From: Dipylidium caninum
Lineage: Eukaryota; Platyhelminthes; Cestoda; Cyclophyllidea; Dipylidiidae
DNA length: 64,000 bases
Direction of reading: 5' to 3'
Assembly: GCA_017562135.1 (NCBI GenBank)
Contig: QEYB01001053.1
Coordinates: 930,001 to 994,000 of the forward strand
The first letter of the stretch is position 1. Each line of letters starts with the position of its first letter. This document shows, piece after piece, positions 21,325 through 34,502 of this stretch. The notes under the pieces were generated by a model. It saw nothing but the letters and a program-made list of their open reading frames with translations, was not told the origin of the DNA and ran no database searches. The translations under genes and the position numbers were made by a program.

Positions 21325-24215
21325 TCTATCCACCATTGACATTTTGTGTCGTGCTCATGTTCATTTGTAATTATTTTTTTGTCATGTCTTGTTAATGAAA
21401 TGGCAATGCCACCGTGGTTGTCCTGCCAATCTCCAATCCTCTGTAAATTTTTAAATATATGGGAACAGAAAAATTCCTGAAGCCATTACGAAATGGGTGC
21501 AAATACCTTTATATCATTGGCTTGACTGTAAGACGGTAGAGGTAAAGTCCATGGGGGTTTGATGTGCGGCACTTCATGAGGACACGGAAGGCGTTTCACT
21601 GAGCATTTAACTAACTAGGCTCCAGTCATAAAGTTGATAAATGGTGTTGGTACGAGAGAGAGGGCTGTGAGTCGTTGTCCATTTTCGCCTTCAAATTCTA
21701 TTTTTTCCCAGTGCACAATTCTCTGCAGTTTTCTAATAAGGTAAAATAACGAATGGCTGGGTTGTGGCATGTTCTAATAATGTCCTAATTAAATACAGGT
21801 AAATTGTTAGATTAGACTTGAGCGGTATCATTCGAAGAAATAAATACCACAATTTTCGTATGAAATTTCCGACTTTGTGTTGTCTCTCCCCACTCTCCGT
21901 CCACTTCAATCGAGTGGAAGTTTTTGCATCGAATTAATATGTAAGCAAAACCGAGCCTTCGAAGAGGGTCTACTTTTTCCAACCCCTTAATATTGGTCGG
22001 CAGTAGGTAGTGACATATGAGGGTAAATATGCACGTACGAGTAAAAATAACTCCAAACTAAACCTTTTACCTAAGATGACATTTGATACCGTCCTCCTGT
22101 GTTCAGTCTAAGGTAGCCAAAGCAAGGTTTGGGGCAGCAAGAGAAAGTGGAGAGGGGTCTACGCACATCATAGCGTCCCAAACTTCAGTCTATCAGTATG
22201 AAAGTGTTCAGACTATAGAGCAAAGTTAGAACGACACGAAAAAGTGCGAACGAATGAAGTTCTTCCCAACCGAGCAATGTTTAAGGGGTTTGGCACCACA
22301 TAGCTTAGTTCTTACCAAGCTATCACTGAGAGCGGCGATTTCAAGCCGTCATTGTTAAAAGACTACAGGTTAGCATGCTAGAAGGAAGGAAGTTGGAGAG
22401 GCGTACATCTTCATACTGGAAATGATTGTCGAAATTGGTACAGACAAATTACTATATTGAGGCCTCATCTAGATGTTCTACTTCGCTATTATGGAGTGCA
22501 TAAAATTGGAAGATGAGCCCTGAAAATTAGCAAACGAAGACTAAGGAGAGATGCAGGCGTCCATTGGTCATCGTCTATTTAGCCTTTCTTGTTGCCTTTT
22601 TTCGAATTCATAAGAGAAAAACATTATTTGGGAGTTGCTGCAGACACCATTCCGACGGTATTGTGATGCACGAGTGTTCGCATGTAACTTCGGTACACAT
22701 ATGTACTACAATGCGATGGTTGACTCTTCTCCAACTCCCAATGTTAGCCTACTTTTATGACCTCTGATCAAATTTGGTGGGCAAATTGCTCGTTACCGAG
22801 GAAATGAGGGTGAGCGGAAAGGAAAAGGGAGGTTGTATCAGCAAAAACGGCCGCGCCCCAGCTGTTACCTAAACCATTTGAAGGACGGGCTGAGTAAATA
22901 CTGTTGACGACATTTGTGCTCATTTAAAAAAAGCCTACACAACCTAAGCACGGTTGAGTGAACCCCTCTTCATTGAGTGACGGGGCTGTCATATGGATGA
23001 ATCGGGAAGAGATTTTACCTTTTGCTCTAGTATATTACCATGATCAGGCAAAGTACCTCGTTTACCTTATAAAATTGGGAAATGGGCAGGGTGAGCCTTA
23101 ATGGCGTAGTAAAGCTAACTTATTTTGGAAGAGATCGCCTCTTCAATAGGTAATGATTACGTCCAGCTGCTTAAAAATTGGTACTAGCTGGAAAAAAACT
23201 GAGGTGCAGAGACGAAGAGCAAATAAACAATAATGAGATAGGAAAGTATGATAAGTTCAGAGGTACAAGGGAGAAGCGAAATGCAACTTCTGTTCCGTCT
23301 ATGAGTTCTCATACAGAATAGTCTTGGCAGGTTATATAAAAATATTTAAGGAGATAGTCGAAGTCAAACAAACGATTACATTTAGCATGCTCTTGGTAGA
23401 GGTATTTGTCCATCTATCAGGGACCAGTGGTGAGGTGTAGTGCATGTCCAAATAAAAGGGCGTCGAACAATTATTACTCCAAACACGCAACGAGTAAGGA
23501 AGTTGATTTTCCTTGCCGCAGTCACCAACAGCCTTGGTAATTGCCGAAGGACTCAATTTAAATGTGTATATGGATCGAAATTATAAAATACATTATATGA
23601 TAACCCTAAATTACCTCAATTCTAGCAAAACGCAATTCGTTTGGTCCTGTCCTCTAATAACTACAACCAAAGAGGATACTAAATTGGGTAACAAACCAAC
23701 TGTAAGCGCATTTTATTTCGGCGTCGCTCCTTCCTTCTAATTTATCAAAGTTAATTTTTTATATCAACCTATTTTACATTCATGACCCCCTCGCGGGGGT
23801 TCTGAATTCTCTGCCGGAGGCGGGGTTTTGTCTGTGGTGCTGGGTTCAGCGATTTCCGGCGTTCAGGCTCCCTACCGTCTCATTGTGCGTTTACTAATTG
23901 CCCAACACAAGGGACATAGTAAACTTTATTTTGGCTTCCTAATTTTATGTCACATTGTAATACGTACTTTAATGCACCATCACATCTTGTAGTCTTGATC
24001 CATACGTGACCCATAATGTTACTGTATTTTATAATGCATTAATTACCTTATAACACAAAATAGCCCTAGAAACACCCATTTCATTTCTCCCAAGTGCTTG
24101 CTGTCTGTTTTCCTGCACTCCGTGTAAGTGCAGTTGTTAATTCATTAAATGGCTCGCCTATACCTTTTCTTCTTTTTCCCAGCAACGTCCACGACCCCTT
24201 GAACCCAATTTCCAA
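21325..24215. other. AT-rich intergenic region between AP-3 sigma and LACTB2
   Basis: 2.9 kb with only short frames and no recognisable domain. Local GC-richer patch at about 23785-23870. No mobile element signature seen. Confidence 0.5.
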
Positions 24216-27200
24216 ATGGCAGTTCAGTACCCACATTTGCCCGATGTTTCTGTCACTCACTCTTATGTCACGCGCATACTTGGCCAAAACCCGGGAATGA
24301 TGACTTTGCAGGTATTGCTTCTCAGAAATCTGATAAGGCACTCGGCGTTTCTGTCACACAATCTTATCGGGCATGTTGGCACATGGATGTGAACCCAGTC
24401 CTTTCAACAACGTAGAGGGTGGTTTAGATCTTTTTCGCGTTATTGTATTCGTCATGACAAAAGTTGGAAGAATTCGCGGTGTCCATTACTGTAAATTCTA
24501 CCCTTTAAAGTACTCTAGTATTAGCTTAGATAGTATCCTTTGGCCTTGTGTTTATTCTTTGTCGCCTTTTCATAATTCAAATGGTTTTAAACTTACTATA
24601 GCAAAACCAATGAGTAGTTGAATTTGGAGTACAGTGGAAAGTTTCCTTGTTCTTTTATTGGTAATACATTCGTTCTAAACATCAAATTAGAAGTGTGAGG
24701 GACTTGCATTTTTAGATATTGGTTCATATTTTATTCATTTCACTGATTCACATTATTCTCAATACATTAACTCTTGCCATTGCAAATATTTTTATTACGA
24801 CATATAAACTTAGATCCTTAAGCTACCTACTTAATTGCTTGGATTAGGGGACCAATTCTTACCTCGTGGGCGCTGAAAACGGTCCGCGCATATTAATTGA
24901 CACAACGGGCGGTGATGGTGCAACTATCAGTCGATATGTCAGTTTGGTTCACTCGGTACTCGGAAATCCCTCCGACGCATCATTAGTGAAGCCGGCATCA
25001 CCTATTTCCACAATTCTTCTGACACACTGGCATCCGGATCACACTGAGGGCATCTCAGCTGTCCAGGTTCCTTTTGTAGCTTTTATTACTTGAGATCAGT
25101 GAGCAGTCTTAGGATGTGTAGGCAGGCTGAACCCTGACATACCTCTTTAATGCTTATAACAAACGCCATTTAGAAATGCAACACATTGCACTATTTAAGC
25201 GGAGGACTGACATTACAATCCTTTGACCCAAAATTTTAAAATTGACTATTTGTTTTTTTATGGTGTTCGCCTGCAAAAACTGCTTTCAATAAACATCCCT
25301 ATGAACTTAATATTGAGACCTACTCTTGAAGATTAATTCGTTATCATTTTTTTCGTTTTATTTCCTTATATTATTCATTTCATAATCATTTCGCCGTATG
25401 TTTGTTCTATTACGTTCTGCTTTAGTAAATAACATAGGTTTTGCGCAAATACCACAAGTTTGCATAATTTTAAACCTTGCTATGTGAATAGTTATAAATT
25501 ACTTCCAAAAATGTGCTTTCTGGGCTACATATTCTTTTGATAAGGTTACATCCGGTTGACTTAAGCGAAATGTCCTGTTTTTATTTAAATCATTGGCTTT
25601 TACATTCTGTGAAAGACATAAAGATGTTTATGACCGTTAGTTTTGCTCTTCATTTAAATGAATGGTTAACTTTGCCTCAGGTTGTTGAACAATAGCCTTT
25701 CTACTTATATAACAAGAGTTTTATGAAATCCTGCTAAGACTTCATCTTTTGTTGTTAATTGTTCTTATTATGTCCTCGTTGTCCATGCATTAGTGCCATA
25801 TTTCATTTTAATTGCTAAATCTATGTTCCAATTAAGGGAGGGATTGTGGGAGTGTTGTTGAATCCTTTCAACGTCTTACTAAGTAGTTGTTTCTTACTAG
25901 GACTTGGTCCGTAATTTATCTCCCTCTCTCGCAAACCACACGGTGGAGGTCTACAAAGCACCCGGGGGTCCCGACCTTAAAGCTATTGGCTACTACCAAG
26001 GTCCTCTGAAATCCCTTAATGAGCGCATGCTTTTCTCTCCTCCTGACTGCCCCTCCCTCACCCTTAAGCCCATCTTCACGCCTGGACACAGTGTGGACCA
26101 CATGTGCTTTGCTTTCGCTGTTGATGGAACTGTAGAATGTGTGTTTGTAGGCGATCTTATCTTGGGTAAGTTATTTTTCTGTGTATTTTGATTAAACGCA
26201 GTAAATTTGCAAGTTATTAGGACATTTTGCTTTGATAGCTTCCTATTTGTGCCGAAATCTTTTGTCACTTGCCCAGATTCTTCTGATTTAAATGTCATTT
26301 ACCAAATATTTTCAGTTCATCAATTGTTCTGAACCTTTTATAAAGGATCTTGACGAGTCTAAATCCATCCCCGTTTGATCATTTTCGAACTTTATGGCTT
26401 GGAAACCTATGTCCTTGGAGGCGATAAACGGATAAGCTTATTTTGTCTGGTCAATTGCGGAATAAATTACATTAGTGAATGTAAATTGTCAGAAGTTGTC
26501 TTTCAGTTCTTTCCATCTGTTTGCGTTATAAGATCAGTCGAGTTATGTCGAAATATTTGTAGCCATTCTTTTCGCGGTATTGAAGAATTCGGCTCCTAGT
26601 TGTTTTCTCTCTGATGCCACACTTATGATACCCGTACAGTCAACTTTGACCTTGTACGCCACCATACGTGCACTTATGGTATAACAAATGTAAAAGCATC
26701 TGAGTTCCCTTTATATGCCCTTGAAAGCTTCTACGGACTCTAATTTTTCATGATCCCTTGGGAATTGTTTTCCGCCACTTTTACTACCTGCTAAATTTTT
26801 AACCATAGTTACCTATTCAGGCTATGTTTGAATAAAACAAACAAGCTTAAAAGCACGGTGTAATTGTGTAACTGATGAGGTAACTCAATTATTTTTCCTC
26901 TCTTCCCGTTAATTTGGAAGTTACAAACTTTAACGAGTCGGCGCATCAGGGAACGCATAAGCCTGCCGCATGATTGGATTTACAGCCTTGTCCAGAGTAG
27001 ACGGAAGGTCCTAACGCTCTTTCCCACGATTCTAACTGCGTTTCCGTCAGACTACACCTTACGGAAGGAATGTTTATCATGAGTTGTTGACTCCCAAGGC
27101 GGAATCGCAAGCAGTTACTCCTTCCGATGAAGTTCATTTGTTACACAACTTGTACCGTGATGTGGTGTGCAAACGTAGGGTTTTGATATTTTGACTCTGT

Positions 27201-29301
27201 GTATCCCCTGAATATTCTATTTCGAAACATACGGCATCGTCGCTTGTTATGGCTTTGAGAAGTTAGTCTTTGTGAGTTGTAAGGGCTTTTATAACACCTT
27301 TACGACAGGCGGATTTAGAGATAATTCTAGCATATCACTTCAAAGGGGGAGGTAATTTAAACAGTTAAATATATTTCTTGTGAAGACCACAGCGTCTTCA
27401 TTTTCTCGAATCATTTCAATCTTTACTTGACTTTAAACCTCTTTGAGGTAGGAAGGCTTGTGTCTCGGGCCTACCTTTGTTCCTCGTTACAGAACGAACA
27501 AAAGGGAATTTGCACAGTCATCTTCGCCTAAAAGTAGAATAAAAGTAGAATTTTTCCGTGAAATGTTAACCGTGGAGTGATCTGAACGGAATTTAATAGA
27601 CTTTTTTTTATTTCGTGCCTAAAAGTGGTTCCTTGCCTCAATATTACTCAATTGTGCCTCGACTACTGACGTTGATGTTTTTTGACAGCTTTACATGCTT
27701 CGTGCATTCTGGTAGGAGATGCATCCACTCATTAATCAACTGGCTCTTCGCCTGTTTTTGAGGAATTCGTGGAGGTTTCATCAAATATCACATAAATGTC
27801 TCCAGTGTTCGTTTGGATATAGCGATTTTAAGATTACGTGCTTCTCCGAGTACGCATTCTTGGCGAAATTGTCCATTATAAAAGCACCCAAGTCCTCTCT
27901 CATAAATTTCCATCCATTCTAACCGTTCCTTTTATAACCTCTAACTCATTTTGCTTTATTTTCTGTGGTCTTTCGCCTCTCCTCACATTCACTACCTACT
28001 TTCACGTGCTTCAATTTGCTCATATGACGAGATCTTGGAAACATTTGACAGGTTGTCGCCTTACGAGTTTCAGGAGGTACGCCTCCCTTCCATAAGCCAG
28101 TACGCGGACGCGGTTTTCTTCCTCCACTTCGAAACTTCTTCCCTGCTACTCTATGGCTCGCATACTTACCCGGTTCCGTAGTTTCTTTGGAGAGCACTTA
28201 TTAATTGCTTCGTTTCCGCAGTCCTGCACCAACTGAGTTGAATTTGAAGTTGTTTTCCCCTCTCTTAATGTCCATTTTGTGTTTTTGTTGGCCGCATTAA
28301 ATAAGTGAATCTTGGTTGTCGAATTATTTTTATGCAAGATAATTTAACTTATCTCGCGGTTGTTCTGTTCATCGTCGAGCCTGTTTGTGTAACTCTCCAA
28401 GGAGTCCTCAATGCATTACATCTCATGATTTTGCGTTTGTTTGACGTACAGATGCCACTATTCGTGGGTAATTTTGCAAATAAGGCGAGATTTATTTTGT
28501 TATCGCCAATCCGTAGGCTTCGGCACCACGATTGTCCTCGATCTGCCGGCGTACATGCGCTCGCTTGAGGTGTTGCGAGATTTCGTTTTGAAGTGCAATA
28601 ACCCCAAACTCTGCTTCCTCCCCGCCCACGGCGATGTGATAACTGATCCGCTGGCCAAAATTGACGAGTATCTGGCTATTCGAGAGAAACATGTTAATAA
28701 GGTAAGGGAAAACACCCCATTTTTACTTATTTCATTTACTCTTTCATAAAAATTCCTCTTTTGGCCTATGCATCCTTTTGCCAGCGGCGAAGGGTAATGC
28801 TTGCGGTCGTCCCTCATTTCCCCTATCACAGCCATTTCAATAGTTTGGTTAAAACAATTTGAAGGAGTAGATGAATGATTAAGTGGTGCTTTGTTTCCAC
28901 CACCTTTGGTTCTGTTGTTTTACCTTAAAATGCGACAACTTTTCTCCATTTGTTTTGATTTCTAGACAAAAAATGGACTTTTACACAACCCAGAAGACAC
29001 ATGGTTGAGCGAGAACGCCTTGCTGGAGCAACTCTACCCCTCCGTAACGGAGAAAATGAGACAGTTAGCCATGAACAATCTGCGTCAGTCCCTCTTCTGG
29101 CTACAAGGTCAAAAGACTTTAGACTTCTGCATTCCTGCCCCGATTACCGCCGACACCAACGAGATGCGCTGCGAGAGCGACTTCAAACAAGCCACCGCGA
29201 TAGCTCGTCCCGGCTACCTTCCCGACATACTCAATGAAGAGTGGCTGTGGAAGTGGACCTCCGTGGAGAGAAACACCAGCTCTGTCCTCCATCATTCCTA
29301 A
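24216..29301 (+). CDS. LACTB2: LACTB2-like metallo-beta-lactamase-fold endoribonuclease
   Basis: Five exons, 24216-24311, 24848-25066, 25901-26165, 28517-28701 and 28966-29301, join in phase to 366 residues. Vertebrate LACTB2 is a mitochondrial single-strand-specific endoribonuclease of about 290 residues. The N-terminus TRILGQNPGMMTLQ followed by GTNSYLVG is the family signature. All metal ligands are present: THWHPDH (exon 2), PGHSVDH and GDLILG (exon 3 into 4), and PAHG (exon 4). The C-terminal exon begins TKNGLLHNPEDTW and provides the winged-helix-like region; extra length lies there and in exon 3. Introns range from 264 nt to 2.35 kb. The frame is intact. The start ATG at 24216 gives MAVQYPHLPDVSVTHSYVTR; no strong mitochondrial presequence is evident, so its location is uncertain. 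Confidence 0.93.
26166..28516. other. Large third intron of LACTB2
   Basis: 2.35 kb, AT-rich, flanked by a GTAAGT donor and a CCGTAG acceptor. No nested gene or element recognised. Confidence 0.6.
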
Positions 29302-30463
29302 CTCTTCTCTTTTCCACTGTTTCGCCCCGTCTTCTTGTCCTCATCTCTGTGCCGAGGCGACGAGCCTTTCTGGAATTTAACCTGCTCGAAGAGCGTTGGT
29401 GGGAGTTTTTTCGGAAAAGGTTTGGGTGTCAGTGACAAATAACACTCCTTGTCTGTAAGAGGAGTGGAGGAAAATGCCCAGAGGAAGGTGGGCAAATTCA
29501 CCCAGAGATGAGTTTAACGTATCGCCAGTGAATGATTGACACTGACGAGGTGTTTCCCTCCTGTCAGGCTGAGGGAGTGAAACTTTAAAAAAAAGAATTA
29601 GCAAAAGTTGCACGGTAGGAGGGAGAAAATGAGGATGGTCGTAGCGGCTTGGTGGGTTGTGGGTTCCTGAAATCTGCAACCCGTCATCTGGGAAGATTTC
29701 GCGCTTTACTTCTCGGGTGCGTCGTGGATTTTATGCGAAATGGATAGCAGACGACGGGATTAGCCCCACACCGTCGCTGGAGGAGGACTTAGAAGACATG
29801 TAGAGCGACAAAAGCCTTCGTAGGAAAGACGAGGAGACATCCGTCCGTCATTCGTCAGCAAATGATGGCAATTGGGATTTCGCTGATTGAACATGGAAGA
29901 AGCAGGAAGGGTCGGGGCCCGGTTGCGCGAGGTGGTCTCCGCAACACCCCTTCGGCGCCCCCATTGCGGTCCCAGAACTGTCTGGGCGCAGTGGGTGTCC
30001 TCGCCAGGCGTCGGGATCCGCTGGTGTAGACGCATGGCTCACCGTAAAGGCAAACCCACTCTCGTGAATCTAAGTCCCCTCGAGAAATCTCGTCAAGTCA
30101 TTGTAGCGAAAGCACTTCATCCGCACTTTTGTGCGGAGTGGCGGACATTACTGTCTAACCTGACAAATAGAAAAATCTCTTCAAAAGCCCAGTGAAGAAG
30201 GACAAACACAACAAAGCGCTGTTTAAGCGTAAAAAATGAACTAGTGCCAACAATTCTGGTGCTATGCGACTGATAATAGACGGAGAAGCTGTCTAGAAAA
30301 GCCACGTAGCCCAAGGAAAAAAGAGGCGGTATCAGGTCGAGCCGTACGGCGAAATGGCGCCTCGAGCAGGAAATGCCGGTCCTACGAGGTCACACAGAGA
30401 CCCTCAGGACCACTATTTTTCACAGATGTGCAACAAAGTGTGAGACGAAGTCATTTATCTGCA
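29302..30463. other. Intergenic region between LACTB2 and the Na+/H+ exchanger
   Basis: 1.2 kb in tandem orientation. Frames of about 100 codons exist on both strands around 29760-30195 in a locally GC-richer patch, but they carry no domain and no splice support. The exchanger promoter should lie at its right end; I see no TATA box. Confidence 0.45.
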
Positions 30464-32467
30464 ATGTATTTCGGTCAACTGGCGCTCCTCTTGGCTCTTC
30501 TCACTGGCCCCGTCCTCTTGACACTCCCTGCGGAAGCCCAAGATGCGCCCAAGTCTCACAGTATCCACGTGGCCGACTGGGCGGAGAAGGAATTCAAGCC
30601 CTACCTCTCCATTCTCGGATTCTTGGTGTTTGCCACACTCTTCAAGACATTCTACCCCAAGTTGCCCTACCTTGCCGACATTGTGCCGCAATCCCTAATT
30701 CTCATTCTCATTGGCGTTGTCTTCAGTGCAATTTTGTCGGCCCTCTCTGTCCCCGTCGAGAATAGCATCCTCGTTCTCACGCCCGAACTCTTCTTCAACT
30801 TCCTCCTTCCCCCCATCGTCCTCGAGTCCGCCTACAGCCTCTCCAACCGCACATTCGGCGACTTTCTCGCGAGCATTATAATCTACGCCGTCGTGGGCAC
30901 CCTTCTCAACTTCCTCCTCATCGGCCCGATTATGCACGGCCTCCAAAGTGTCGGTGCTATGGAACCGGGGCTTGTAAACATTTCCCTCAAAAACCATTTC
31001 CTCTTCTCATTCTCATCGTTGCAATTGATCCCGTGGCTGTATTGGCGATATTCCAGGAGACCGGAGTAAATCTCGGCCTCTACTACACCGTCTTTGGCGA
31101 GTCTCTCCTCAACGACGCCGTGACTGTCGTCCTCTACGAGATTATGCGCAAATTCGCTGATGCCAAGTCGATAACCGGCGAGGAGATCGGCCTGGGCATC
31201 GCGTCCTTCTTCACCCTCAGTTTGGGCGGTTTGGCCATTGGACTGGCCTTCGGAGTTCTCTCCTGCAACCTCACCCGCTGGGAGTCGCATTATGAGGCAA
31301 TTTTCCTCATTCTCGCCGCCTACATCTCCTACTTCCTCGCTAACTGCCTAGGTTGGTCGGGCATTATTGCAATGATAAATTGCGGCCTCCTGCAAGCCAG
31401 CTATGCTTTCCACAACCTCTCCCCCCACATCTGTGACCGCCCTCGGTGGAATAACAAAGCAGGTGGCCGAGGTCTCGGAGGCCGCGATCTTCTTCCTCCT
31501 CGGCTTCCAGACGCTAATTCGGCCACTTCAGTGGTCCTGGGGCTTTTGCCTATGGGCATTTGTCGTCTGTTCATTTGCCAGAACTGTGACTGTCCTCCTT
31601 CTCGCCTTTATAATCAACTTCTTTCGAATTAACAACGTGGTCATCCCATTCCGTGAACAAATCATCATAATTTATGGCGGTTTGAGGGGAGCCGTCGCCT
31701 ATTCACTGGCCTTTCTCCTCGAGGACCTCAACAACGTGTCCGAGGAGGTGAAACGCCTATTCATTACCACCACCCTCTTCATCATCCTCATCACCGTGGG
31801 TCTTCAAGGACTAACCATGAAGCCGCTTGTCCGTTTGGCCCGAATTAAATTGGATCAACAAGAACAATTGAGCATATTTAAAAGTTTAACTTCTCGTGCA
31901 ATTGAACATGTTTTGGCAGGAATAGAGACTATTGTGGGTGCTGTTGGCAGAAATCGTCTTCATGAGGCCATCGTGCACATCGATAACAAATTCGTCCGCC
32001 GTGTGCTCCAACGCCATCCTGAAAGTCACGACGAGAAGGTTGTGCATACCTACGAACAGATAGCTTTGAATTTGCACTGGGCGACGGTGCAACCGCAGTC
32101 GAGTGATAAGTACCTTCATGATCTTCCCTTAGCAGTGGTGGAGAAATTCCTCCACGCTGACGTGACATCGGAGGGAGACGAGGAGGGCGACAATGAAGTA
32201 GACTCCGAGGCAGTGCCAACGGAGACCAAGGCGTGGAAAATTTACCGTCCATGGAGTTCCATTGCTGTGGATAAGGTGGACGCCGTTCCCGAGTGGGTCC
32301 GACCAACCAGCAGGATTCCAGACTTGCGTTTACGGCAAAAAGACGCTTTTACGGAGAGATACCTCAACGTATTGCAAAGAAAATCAGTGGATTTGACTCA
32401 TCGTGAAGCCAAGGCTCCAAAGGCTCATGAGCCACACCGCAGCCATTTCTCTGCTAAGGACCAATAA
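30464..32467 (+). CDS. SLC9A: Na+/H+ exchanger (SLC9A, plasma-membrane type), frame interrupted twice
   Basis: Electroneutral exchanger that moves protons out and sodium in across the plasma membrane. About 667 residues on one uninterrupted stretch without introns. Order: cleavable-looking leader (MYFGQLALLLALL), HVADWAEKEF, membrane helices including FNFLLPPIVLESAYSL, AIDPVAVLAIF, GESLLNDAVTVVLY (ion-binding ND), YGGLRGAVAYSLAFLL, then GLTMKPLVRLARIK and a cytosolic tail of about 200 residues ending in FSAKDQ. Two single-base shifts break the frame: one base missing at about 31001-31009 (between NHFLF and LILIVAID), and one extra base in a C6 run at 31411-31416 (between NLSP and TSVTALGG). 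They compensate. Lack of introns could mean a retrocopy, but no poly(A) tail or target duplication is seen. AATAAA overlaps the stop (32463-32468). Confidence 0.88.
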
Positions 32468-32572
32468 AGGCGGCTGACGTGGACAGGAGTCAATTTCACA
32501 TTTAATTTTAACATTCTATATGTGTTCTCCTGCTATTAAATGCACTTTAATTAGGGGTTATAGCGTTTAATA
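32463..32572 (+). promoter_or_regulatory. Possible polyadenylation signals of the exchanger gene
   Basis: AATAAA at 32463-32468 includes the TAA stop codon itself, and a second AATAAA lies at 32567-32572. The second is the more plausible functional site. Motif-based only. Confidence 0.4.
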
Positions 32573-34502
32573 AAGTTTTTGGCCACTGACGAAAATGAGA
32601 GGGAAAAATTTCAAGATTTGCCCCTGCATAAATCCTCTTTGATAATAAAATGCGTTTTGACACAAAAGATGGGTCAACACCCAGGTTGAAGTTAGTTGAG
32701 TGGGCATAAGAATAGTTGACTGCATTATACGAAAGAGAGTGGAATTTAAACGCCGGTTTTTGTAATAAAAACGTGTCAAGTAAAGAGGTTAAGGTTGTTG
32801 GCGAAAAGCGAAGTCCGTCAGCCGCTAAAATTTGCGTGCTAATGGACATATAGAGAAGGGTTCCCTCGAGTTAAATGATTTTGGTGAGTAAGGAATAAGT
32901 ACAATTCGGCGGAACAAGAAAAATTGTAAAAAATTGCCGAGTCACCGAATTCGGAGGATTAACAAAAGACGAGGGCTGGCAGCCGCAAGAACCAAGCACC
33001 CTTACTCATGTGGGAATGGTAGCAACATAAAAACTGCCTTTGATGCAAAGCAATTAAGTGTTTCACGAATTGGATCAGCAACATCTAATCCATAAAAAGC
33101 GTGTTCACATTAAAATGCTTAAAAAATGACGCTTCAGCAAAGATGATTAACCATATGATTGCCTCAGCCATGCATAAACCTCTGCTTCATTTTCCCTTCT
33201 CCAGTAAGGTCATGGAATCGTTCCACTCCACGACTAGAGAACTGAAAGTAAAGGTTATTTTATTCAAGGCGACTCATTACGGTAGGAATAAACAAAACCC
33301 ATCTCAGATAATATTTAGAAAAATATTTCGCCGTGCAAATAAGCATTTTCTCCTCACCTACCTGTCACTATCAAATACGAAATTGCTCACCCGCCCCAAG
33401 TTCATTGTTAGTCAGTGAGTTGGCATGGCAGCCGCGGTAGCTAATGCGAGCGGTTTTATTGGTGCGAACGGAATGCGACCGGCCCATTGCTCAGCGAAAC
33501 CAGAATCCCATTGCCAGACTTCCTTGTTACTACAGCCAATTCAAGTGAATACAACATCGATTTGGCCTTTATAACGACTTAATCTGACAAAATGACGCCG
33601 TAGGCGTCTCATAAAAATACCCATTGGAGCATCCTCTCGTGGCACATGTGTTCGGGATCTTCTGACTGCAACAAAGCCCGTCGTTAGACCTCACGTGCCA
33701 CTCCGTACAGCGGATATTTGCATCGCGTGACACATTTGCCTAAATCACAATGTCATTTTCTTCGCAACGCTCAGCTAGATTTTATTTTTATTACTAAGAA
33801 TTACGTTAGAATAGTGGCGGCAGCAAAAACAGGTTTCACAATCTAGGCGCTAATGGTTAAATAGTAGCCACAAAGAATTCTAGAGAAAGCTCTTAGTTTC
33901 TTTAAATTATGTATGAAAAAAGCCGAAAATGGCCCAAATCAAGCAACAACGTTTATAGAAACGAGTAACGTTAAATGGCGAAATTCAGGTACTTATAGGA
34001 GTTTCGGAAGCCACCCCTCTAACTTTTAACTTTCGCGTGCTTATCAAAGTTTGCTAACACGAATTCCCTAACTGACAGAATTTTGGTCGTCTCGGAAGGG
34101 ATGCTGGTAAACTAATTCGTTCAGCACTATCAACAAATGAGCCAACTAGAAGGAAAAGTAACTAACTCAAAACGCACTATTCGTCGTTTTCGTTACATCA
34201 CTCACAAACAAATGACTTTTTAAAGAACAAATGGATTATCAGCGGGAAAATTCACCCCAAATAACGAGAGCACTTCGCAAAATCAGCAAATATACAGTCG
34301 TACCGGCGGCTAATCTGAGAAATAGCTTTACGCAAGTCTTTATTGTGCAGTTAATTCCATTGTGAGCAATACCAACATCAGTAATCAACCTTTCGAATAA
34401 AGAGAAAGTTCACATTAGACCAACCATGGTACAATAACCTATTAGCTAAATTGCATATAGAGATAAAATTCAAGTTAATTATATCATATTTCATTTAAGT
34501 CA
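32573..34502. other. AT-rich intergenic region, convergent genes on either side
   Basis: 1.9 kb between the exchanger (plus) and the small membrane protein gene (minus). No frame with a domain; no element recognised. Confidence 0.5.

Noticed and set aside
29887..30195. 102-codon frame upstream of the exchanger
   Set aside because: No domain, opposite-strand frame equally long, and no splice or start evidence.
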